From assembly GCA_016199025.1 (NCBI GenBank), contig JACQHM010000239.1:1-10401 (forward strand): a stretch of DNA of 10,401 bases. The letters run 5' to 3'. The notes below the pieces were generated by a model. That model did no database searches. It was given only the letters and a program-made list of their open reading frames with translations, and was not told the origin of the DNA. This DNA is from Candidatus Methylomirabilota bacterium. GTDB lineage: Bacteria > Methylomirabilota > Methylomirabilia > Methylomirabilales > JACQHM01. Positions 6,391 through 10,401 of this stretch are shown piece by piece. Made by a program: the position numbers and the translations under genes. Numbering within the stretch: the stretch's first letter is position 1; each line of letters opens with the position of its first letter.

Positions 6391-7407
6391 TTACCCGTGA
6401 AAGTCTCGGATCAGTTTCTCCCAGCGTGGATCGTCCAGCGTCAGCTTAGCGTGGCGATAGAGCCACACCCGATCCAGAAGGCCGGCGTAGCGCTCTTTGA
6501 TCCGACCTGCGATGGTCTCGTAGGTCCCTGACACGGCGTAGGCGGCCAGCATCTCGTCGGTGATGAGATCCGCCATCCCCTGCCAGTCCCCCTCCACCGA
6601 CTTCCGGTGGAGCTTGGGGGAGAGATCCTGCCAGCCGTGGGCGGCCAGCACCCCCTCGTACGTCCGGGTGGACCCATAGAAGGCGATCTGTTCTTTAACG
6701 GCCTGCCTGGCCTGGGCGATCTCCTGCTCCGTCTCACCCATGATCGTGAAGATCGAGGCGGCCAGTTGGATGTCGGTCCGCTTCCGCCCTGACCTTCGGA
6801 GCCCCTCCTCCACCGCCGGCACCAGGACCTCCCGCAGGTATTTTGCGCTGTTAAAGGGGTGCACATGGAAGCCGTCGCACAGCTCACCGGCCAGGCGGGC
6901 CATGTACGGGTTGACGCCGGCGATGAAGATCGGGATCCTCGGATGGGCGATGGGAGGGGGCTGGAAGAAGGGCGTCATGAGCGTGAACGTGTAGAACTGC
7001 CCGCGAAAGTCCAGCTTGGTGCCGTTCTGCCAGCAGTCCCAGATCGTCCGGAGGGCCTGGATCACCTCGCGAAGTTTAGGGCCGGGCGACTCCCACTTGA
7101 CCGAAAAACGCCGCTCATTGTGGCCCTTCACCTGGGTGCCGAGACCCAGGATGAAGCGGCCATCAGATGCGGCCTGGAGGTCCCAGGCCGTGTAGGCAAG
7201 GATCATGGGGCTCCGGGGGAACGCGACGGCGATAGCGGTGCCGAGCTTCAAACGGGAAGTGCGGGTGGCGGCCACCGCCAGGGGAAGGAACGGGTCATGC
7301 TGGGTCTCCGAGGACCAGAGGCCATCGAAACCCATCGCCTCCGCCCTTTCAGCGAAGGCCCCGATCCCCTTCAGGTCGTGGGTCAGGAGCCCGATGTCCA
7401 GTTTCAT
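6391..7407 (-). CDS. LLM-class F420-dependent oxidoreductase (TIGR03617-like)
   Basis: This is a 338-residue luciferase-like monooxygenase-fold protein. It starts MKLDIGLLTHDL; GFDGLWSSETQHDPFLPLAVAA at 26-47 is the family's first conserved block. Other landmarks are TSRLKLGTAIAVAFPRSP at 50-67, ASDGRFILGLGTQVKGHNERR at 80-100 and PIFIAGVNPYMARLAGE in the middle. The H-N-E-R-R-F spacing after G-T-Q-V-K fits the F420-dependent subgroup rather than bacterial luciferase, so deazaflavin F420 is the expected cofactor; flavin cannot be excluded. The protein is cytoplasmic. I start at ATG 7405-7407 because AAGGAGG lies 5 bases upstream; a GTG five codons earlier overlaps that site. It is followed after 17 bases by the radical SAM gene. 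Its upstream gap is filled by repeats. Confidence 0.92.
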   Translation of the reverse strand: MKLDIGLLTHDLKGIGAFAERAEAMGFDGLWSSETQHDPFLPLAVAATRTSRLKLGTAIAVAFPRSPMILAYTAWDLQAASDGRFILGLGTQVKGHNERRFSVKWESPGPKLREVIQALRTIWDCWQNGTKLDFRGQFYTFTLMTPFFQPPPIAHPRIPIFIAGVNPYMARLAGELCDGFHVHPFNSAKYLREVLVPAVEEGLRRSGRKRTDIQLAASIFTIMGETEQEIAQARQAVKEQIAFYGSTRTYEGVLAAHGWQDLSPKLHRKSVEGDWQGMADLITDEMLAAYAVSGTYETIAGRIKERYAGLLDRVWLYRHAKLTLDDPRWEKLIRDFHG

Positions 7408-7441
7408 GGACGCCTCCTTCACCGGTTATCGCGCCGTAAGC

Positions 7442-7462
7442 GTTCAGCTTTCAGCCGTCAGC
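7442..7462. repeat. Three tandem 7-base units (nnTCAGC)
   Basis: GTTCAGC, TTTCAGC and CGTCAGC lie end to end at 7442-7448, 7449-7455 and 7456-7462; on the minus strand these read GCTGACG, GCTGAAA, GCTGAAC. They sit between the oxidoreductase start and the inverted repeat at 7469. Similar GCTGA-type heptad strings occur in many bacterial intergenic regions. Confidence 0.65.
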
Positions 7463-7468
7463 GCCGCC

Positions 7469-7536
7469 GTAGGAGCGGCTTCCAGCCGCGACTTCCCCGC
7501 CGTTGTGAGGGGTCGCGCCAAGGATGGCGCTCCTAC
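7469..7536. repeat. REP/BIME-like paired palindromic repeat
   Basis: GTAGGAGCG (7469-7477) is a perfect inverted copy of CGCTCCTAC (7528-7536). Inside lie two small hairpins: CGGCT-TCC-AGCCG on the left and GCGCC-AAGGAT-GGCGC on the right, with CGCGA and TCGCG arms beside them. Two divergent units with a shared GTAGGAGC end are the design of bacterial interspersed mosaic elements, usually moved by RAYT (TnpA-REP) transposases. No RAYT gene is in the window. The GNAT stop codon lies inside the right arm. Confidence 0.8.
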
Positions 7537-8414
7537 AGAAAACCACCTGAACGGTTGCCTCCTGTCGAATCTCGGGCGGGTTCTCCTGTCAGCCTGTGCT
7601 CGTAGATCAGGTACGTATGGATCCGGGTGAAGCCAGCGTCGAGGAGACAGGCCTCAATGGGTGGATCGGTCGGAAGGAGCGCAAAGGCTTCCTCATGGCC
7701 CTCCTTCAGGGCAATGCTCCTGACCGAGCGGGCGAGCCCCCCACAGGCCCCTTCAGTCCCCTCGAGCCATGTGAGCCACAGGCGCTCGGGTCTCCAATGG
7801 AGTAGGGCAAACCCCTCTGGCCGGACCAACACCTGCCCCGCCCGCACCGCTTCTTCGACCATGTCCCAGGTGAGCGTCTTCCAGATCCAGCCGGGAGCAA
7901 AGAGACGAGGGGCATCTGATCGGCGAAAAAGCCTGAAGATCGCTGGGATATCCTGGGCTGTGGCAAAAGTGGCCGGAGCGCCGAACGATTCTGCCGGGGC
8001 CCGCCAGACGCCAAAGGTCACGACCCAGCGAAAGCCGAGCCCTTCGGCCGCCCGCCTTGCTGCCAGGTTCTCCTCAGCGGTGGCCAGCCGCACCACATGC
8101 CGGCCTTGGCCGACCGCATAGTCCAGGCAGTAGCGGGCCAACTCGGTCGCCACACCCCTTCGGCGATGGTCAGGATGGACCCGCATCCCCTGGAGGTAGG
8201 CCTCCCATCCGCTAACGAGCCGGACGAAGCAGACACCGATCGGCTGATCGCCAGCATCAGCGACCACGAGGCGCCCCGTATCGGATCGAAGCCACGGCTC
8301 CCACGTCTCTTCCAGATAGTCCCCGCTCCCAGGCCCCCAGATGTCCCGGCAGAACGCCAGAACCGGCTCCCGATCGTCGGGACGGGCCGGGCGCACGGTG
8401 AATACTGGTCCCAT
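7533..8414 (-). CDS. GNAT-family N-acetyltransferase, possibly a two-half protein
   Basis: This 293-residue protein begins with a full GNAT domain (about residues 5-137). FTVRPARPDDREPV opens it. LQGMRVHPDHRRRGVATELARY at 74-95 is motif A, the acetyl-CoA pyrophosphate loop, with the R-x-x-G-x-A form at 84-89. ATAEENLAARRAAEGLGF at 111-128 is motif B. The second half (about 150-285) repeats the layout less clearly (ATAQDIPAIFRLF, LLDAGFTRIHTYLIYEHRL), suggesting a degenerate second GNAT-like half. The acceptor is unknown. I start at ATG 8412-8414, with AGGAGG upstream; a TTG eight codons earlier is possible but overlaps that site. The last residues (GGNRSGGFL) and the TAG fall in or beside the REP-like element, so the native C-terminus may have been altered. 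Confidence 0.87.
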   Translation of the reverse strand: MGPVFTVRPARPDDREPVLAFCRDIWGPGSGDYLEETWEPWLRSDTGRLVVADAGDQPIGVCFVRLVSGWEAYLQGMRVHPDHRRRGVATELARYCLDYAVGQGRHVVRLATAEENLAARRAAEGLGFRWVVTFGVWRAPAESFGAPATFATAQDIPAIFRLFRRSDAPRLFAPGWIWKTLTWDMVEEAVRAGQVLVRPEGFALLHWRPERLWLTWLEGTEGACGGLARSVRSIALKEGHEEAFALLPTDPPIEACLLDAGFTRIHTYLIYEHRLTGEPARDSTGGNRSGGFL

Positions 8415-8459
8415 TCGAAAAAGCCCCTCCTGGGTCAACCCCCGTCCACAAGCCCCACC

Positions 8460-8489
8460 ATCCTAGCACCCTCGTCCTTCTTCCGTCAA
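8460..8489 (-). promoter_or_regulatory. Candidate sigma70-type promoter for the GNAT gene
   Basis: On the minus strand TTGACG (8484-8489) and TAGGAT (8460-8465) lie 18 bases apart, matching consensus at 5 of 6 and 4 of 6. The GNAT start codon is about 45 bases downstream. Confidence 0.45.
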
Positions 8490-8530
8490 TCGCCAGCGTT
8501 GGGAAGCCCTGCGGTCAGCACACTTTCCAC

Positions 8531-8559
8531 TTGACACCCCCCCAGTGGGGGATTACCAT
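8531..8559 (+). promoter_or_regulatory. Candidate promoter with a palindrome in its spacer, facing the recombinase
   Basis: A perfect TTGACA (8531-8536) is followed after 17 bases by TACCAT (8554-8559, 4 of 6). The spacer holds CCCCC-AGT-GGGGG (8539-8551), a small dyad that could serve as an operator. The spacing is normal, unlike the 19-20 bases of MerR-type promoters. It would drive the small ORF at 8572 and then the recombinase at 8796 through a leader of about 230 bases. Confidence 0.45.
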
Positions 8560-8571
8560 AAGGTCACTTCG

Positions 8572-8703
8572 ATGGCGCCCCTTTCCGCGGAGGGGGAGGG
8601 TGCGGTCATGACGGCCGGCGGGGACACACAAGCGAACCATCTATCTCAGCGTCCAGCGGGAGGAACACGTGTGCACGGCCCTTTGGGGCAGGGTGAGCCC
8701 TAA
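8572..8703 (+). CDS. Small leader ORF upstream of the recombinase
   Basis: Forty-three codons are open from ATG 8572 to TAA 8701-8703, beginning about 13 bases past the -10 box and preceded by AAGGTC. The stop codon lies inside the right arm of the hairpin at 8677-8709. The peptide is Gly-rich (MAPLSAEGEGAVMTAGGDT at the start) and shows no recognisable domain. It could be a leader peptide whose translation affects that hairpin, or a chance ORF. The region 8415-8795 has no other gene; it holds the two divergent promoters, this ORF and the hairpin. Confidence 0.22.
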   Translation: MAPLSAEGEGAVMTAGGDTQANHLSQRPAGGTRVHGPLGQGEP

Positions 8704-8709
8704 AGGGCC
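8677..8709 (+). repeat. Strong 13-bp hairpin upstream of the recombinase gene
   Basis: GGCCCTTTGGGGC (8677-8689) pairs with GCCCTAAAGGGCC (8697-8709) around a 7-base loop (AGGGTGA); 12 of 13 pairs are perfect and the other is a G-T wobble. The following ATCCTGTTTCC is only weakly T-rich, so intrinsic termination is possible but unproven. Other options are an attenuator, or an end or recombination site of the mobile element. No GTTRRRY integrase core lies beside it. Confidence 0.65.
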
Positions 8710-8795
8710 ATCCTGTTTCCGGGGGACCTCGTCCCTACCGCCCGCGGGGGCTGGTCGAGGCGGCCAGCGGGTCCCGAAGAAGCGCGGAGGTCGCT

Positions 8796-10046
8796 GTGGG
8801 TGAGAGGGTGCTGCGGGCGCCGACGGGCCCGATTCAGATCAAACCTGGGGAAAAGGGAAGGCTCATCGTCGTGGTCCCCTATGACTCCGAGCGGGTGGCG
8901 AAGATCAAGACCATCGTCGGTCGCCGCTGGCATCCCAAGGAGAAGTCTTGGACGGTTCCCCACACCGATGGAACTCTCGCCCACCTGCTAGCCCTCTTTG
9001 CCCAAGAGCCGGTCGAGGTGGAGCCTTCCTTTCGTCCCGTGAAGGCGCCAGACCATCGGAAGTCACCGCCTGAACCGGAGCTCCTTCCAGACCCCAAGCT
9101 CCTGGACCGATTGTGCGAGGCCCTGCGTTCGCGCCACTACAGCCGTCAGACCGAACAGGCCTATTGCCATTGGGTCAAACGGTTTATTCTCTTCCATGGA
9201 GTTCGCCACCCAGCAGACATGGCCGAGCTCGAGGTCAATGCCTTTCTCACCCACCTGGCCATCAAGGCGCGGGTCAGTGCCTCCACCCAGACCCAAGCCT
9301 TGAGTGCACTGCTGTTCCTGTACCGGCACGTTCTCGGTCGGGAGATCGGGACGCTTGACGGCCTCATCCGCGCTCGAAAGCCGAGGCGCTTGCCTGTGGT
9401 CATGACCCGTGACGAGGTCAAGGCGGTGCTGGGTCATCTCAGCGGCGAGACATGGCTCATGGCCAATCTGATGTATGGGGCGGGTTTGCGGCTGATGGAG
9501 TGCGTGCGTTTGCGCGTCCAGGATATTGATGTCGCGATGAATCAGATCACGGTGCGGGATGGAAAGGGAGCAAAAGACCGCGTGACCATGCTCCCTGAAT
9601 CAGTCAAGCATCTCTTGCAGCAACATCTCAGCCGTGTGCGGGAGATTCACCGGCGTGACCTGGCGAATGGTTTCGGCCGCGTCGTCATGCCCGATGCGCT
9701 GGCGCGGAAGTATCCGAATGCGGCTTCGGAATGGGGCTGGCAGAGGGTCTTCCCCCAGGAGAACCGTTGGCTCAATCCGCGGACAGGAGCGCAAGGGCGT
9801 CATCACGTGGATGAATCCCTCGTGCAGAAGGCAGTCAAGGCCGCGGTCCGAAAAACCGGTCTCGCCAAGCGTGCGACATGTCATACCTTCCGCCATTCCT
9901 TTGCCACACATCTGCTAGATGCCGGCTACGACATTCGCACCGTTCAAGAGCTGCTCGGACACAAGGATGTCAAGACCACCATGATCTATACGCACGTGCT
10001 CAACCTGGGCGGCAAGGGCGTCAAGAGCCCAGCGGATGTGCTTTGA
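8796..10046 (+). CDS. Integron-integrase-like tyrosine recombinase with N-terminal extension
   Basis: This is a 416-residue tyrosine recombinase. Residues 99-185 are the SAM-like core-binding domain (LLDRLCEALRSRHYSRQTEQAY). The catalytic domain has Arg232 (GAGLRLMEC), Lys257 (DGKGAKDR), His363 and Arg366 (HTFRHSF), His389 (LLGHKD) and Tyr398 (TTMIYTHV), so all active-site residues are present. Residues 301-338 (ALARKYPNAASEWGWQRVF, then NPRTGAQGRHHVDES) match the extra segment that marks integron integrases (IntI), as does the GGKGVKSP ending. It is longer than IntI1 (337 residues) by an extension at 1-98. Residues 21-70 of this extension (RLIVVVPYDSERVAKIKTI, then GRRWHPKEKSWTVP) resemble a HARP-type nucleic-acid-binding module. 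GTG 8796 is chosen because GGAGG lies 5 bases upstream. An IS91-type transposase gene follows on the same strand. Confidence 0.93.
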   Translation: MGERVLRAPTGPIQIKPGEKGRLIVVVPYDSERVAKIKTIVGRRWHPKEKSWTVPHTDGTLAHLLALFAQEPVEVEPSFRPVKAPDHRKSPPEPELLPDPKLLDRLCEALRSRHYSRQTEQAYCHWVKRFILFHGVRHPADMAELEVNAFLTHLAIKARVSASTQTQALSALLFLYRHVLGREIGTLDGLIRARKPRRLPVVMTRDEVKAVLGHLSGETWLMANLMYGAGLRLMECVRLRVQDIDVAMNQITVRDGKGAKDRVTMLPESVKHLLQQHLSRVREIHRRDLANGFGRVVMPDALARKYPNAASEWGWQRVFPQENRWLNPRTGAQGRHHVDESLVQKAVKAAVRKTGLAKRATCHTFRHSFATHLLDAGYDIRTVQELLGHKDVKTTMIYTHVLNLGGKGVKSPADVL

Positions 10047-10060
10047 GCGGGAGGGATGTT

Positions 10061-10207
10061 ATGCGGAAACCATATAAGACCCCAAGACACCGCAACACTG
10101 CACGTAACCCTCCGGCAACGGGGGATCTTCATGCTGCTAGGGGGAGGCGTCTTATACCGACCCCAAACCAGATAAGGGGTCTTATCTGGAAACCATATAC
10201 TCCATAG
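10061..10207 (+). CDS. Small basic ORF between recombinase and transposase
   Basis: Forty-eight codons are open from ATG 10061 to TAG 10205-10207, with GGGAGG 6 bases upstream and the recombinase stop 14 bases before it. The peptide is very basic (MRKPYKTPRHRNTARNPP at the start) and ends WKPYTP. The repeated GGAAACCATATA encodes parts of both the start and the end (RKPY and WKPYTP). No family is recognised. Since the DNA is built of repeats, the ORF may be incidental; the good ribosome binding site is the only point in its favour. Confidence 0.28.
   Translation: MRKPYKTPRHRNTARNPPATGDLHAARGRRLIPTPNQIRGLIWKPYTP
10065..10199. repeat. Direct and inverted repeat cluster in the recombinase-transposase spacer
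   Basis: GGAAACCATATA occurs at 10065-10076 and again at 10188-10199. ATAAGACCCC (10074-10083) is the inverted copy of GGGGTCTTAT (10176-10185). TATAAGAC (10073-10080) is the inverted copy of GTCTTATA (10149-10156). One AT/GC mosaic motif is thus iterated in both orientations within 135 bases. Such clusters suit a protein-binding or origin/terminus site of a mobile element. The spacer 10047-10261 holds this cluster, a small ORF and nothing else clear. Confidence 0.75.
10159..10189 (+). promoter_or_regulatory. Overlapping, mutually exclusive hairpins before the transposase gene
   Basis: CCAGATAAG (10168-10176) and CTTATCTGG (10181-10189) form a perfect 9-bp stem with a 4-base loop (GGGT). The overlapping GACCCC (10159-10164) and GGGGTC (10176-10181) form a 6-bp stem that uses the same bases. 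Only one can form at a time, which is the layout of an attenuator or of a single-strand DNA site recognised by a HUH transposase. The role is inferred only. Confidence 0.5.
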
Positions 10208-10261
10208 TTGAACTAACCCGCTGGGGCGGGGGATGGTGGGGCGCGGCCCGGGAGTGATTTT

Positions 10262-10401
10262 ATGGACAGGGTGACCGTGCAGCAGATCTTCCAACAAGGC
10301 TACGCAGCGTTTGCCCGCTCCCACAAGCTCCCGGGCCATGTCCGGAAAGCGGCATGGGCCCTCCTGGCCTGTCGCACGGCTGTGTTAGGGGGGCATGTGC
10401 A
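10262..10401 (+). CDS. IS91-family transposase, N-terminal fragment cut by the window edge
   Basis: Forty-six complete codons are visible from ATG 10262, with GGGAG 7 bases upstream. The start MDRVTVQQIFQQGYAAFAR and the segment HKLPGHVRKAAWALLACRTA, then VLGGHV, match the beginning of IS91-type transposases, where a Cys-rich zinc-binding region follows directly (C-R-T-A-A-L-G-G-H-V is a hallmark). The catalytic HUH and tyrosine motifs lie beyond the edge. The encoded protein would nick one strand and move the element by a rolling-circle-like route. The reading frame is intact as far as seen. The family call rests on one conserved segment of about 27 residues. Confidence 0.82.
   Translation, partial: MDRVTVQQIFQQGYAAFARSHKLPGHVRKAAWALLACRTAVLGGHV

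Larger units (their letters stand above)
8796..10401 (+). mobile_element. Probable two-gene IS91-type element (recombinase plus HUH transposase), right end outside
   Basis: The recombinase (8796-10046) and the IS91-like transposase (from 10262) are collinear and separated by a repeat-rich spacer. A subset of IS91-family elements is known to carry a tyrosine recombinase gene upstream of the transposase gene, which fits. The left end is not defined; it may lie in 8415-8795. The alternative is that the IS91 element begins near 10214, just after a GAAC (10210-10213) like the known IS91 target, and the recombinase is separate. Confidence 0.55.

Noticed and set aside
7469..7536. attC recombination site at the 3' end of the GNAT gene, making that gene an integron cassette
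   Set aside because: The orientation is right for a cassette next to an IntI gene, and GNATs are common cassette genes. But the repeat lacks GTTRRRY/RYYYAAC cores, and its GTAGGAGC arms with inner hairpins fit a REP/BIME element. The genes beyond it look like ordinary chromosomal operons.
6859..7605. Long plus-strand open frame antisense to the oxidoreductase gene and running through the repeats
   Set aside because: It is the complement of a well-conserved LLM-class enzyme and crosses the heptad and REP-like repeats; composition is typical of a shadow frame.
8531..8561. MerR-type promoter
   Set aside because: TTGACA, a dyad and TAAGGT are all present, but TTGACA to TAAGGT is 22 bases rather than 19-20. 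The normal TTGACA-N17-TACCAT reading is simpler, and no MerR-family gene is nearby.
1..10401. CRISPR array, tRNA or rRNA gene
   Set aside because: No regularly spaced repeats of 24-40 bases, no cloverleaf with a CCA-type end and no conserved rRNA segments were seen on either strand.

Overview
This window is about 10.4 kb of high-GC bacterial DNA. It looks chromosomal up to about 8.4 kb, with mobile-element DNA on the right. Secreted proteins with Sec-type signal peptides, a Cox11/CtaG-like domain, a cobalamin-type radical SAM enzyme and an F420-type luciferase-fold oxidoreductase together suggest an uncultivated Gram-negative lineage such as Methylomirabilota/Rokubacteria or Desulfobacterota. 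That placement is inference from gene content; there is no rRNA or marker gene here.

Left part (1-2423). A secreted protein of unknown function runs off the left edge on the minus strand. Next comes a short, probably decayed minus-strand remnant (272-436), then a single-domain rhodanese (657-989) and a small exported protein (1253-1606). The plus-strand HAD phosphatase (1690-2274) is divergent from that exported gene. A tiny plus-strand ORF with a strong ribosome binding site (2301-2423) follows it and runs into the 3' end of the next minus-strand gene.

Central block (2344-8414). Six minus-strand genes are closely spaced. In transcription order they are a GNAT acetyltransferase, a luciferase-like F420-type oxidoreductase, a B12-binding-type radical SAM protein, a secreted DUF3108-like protein, an exported alpha/beta hydrolase, and a protein joining an NTF2-like region to a Cox11/CtaG-like copper-binding domain. 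Oxidoreductase and radical SAM genes are 17 bp apart, and hydrolase and Cox11-like genes 10 bp apart, so each pair is probably co-transcribed. The gap after the GNAT gene is filled by a heptad repeat and a REP/BIME-like inverted repeat that includes the GNAT stop codon.

Right part (8415-10401). Divergent promoter-like sequences lie between the GNAT gene and a plus-strand tyrosine recombinase (8796-10046). The recombinase carries the extra segment typical of integron integrases (IntI), plus a roughly 95-residue N-terminal extension with a HARP-like module. After a 215-bp spacer dense in repeats and overlapping hairpins, an IS91-family (HUH) transposase begins at 10262 and leaves the window. 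The recombinase and transposase are probably one two-gene mobile element. This is the most interesting part of the window. No integron cassette array or CRISPR array was found.
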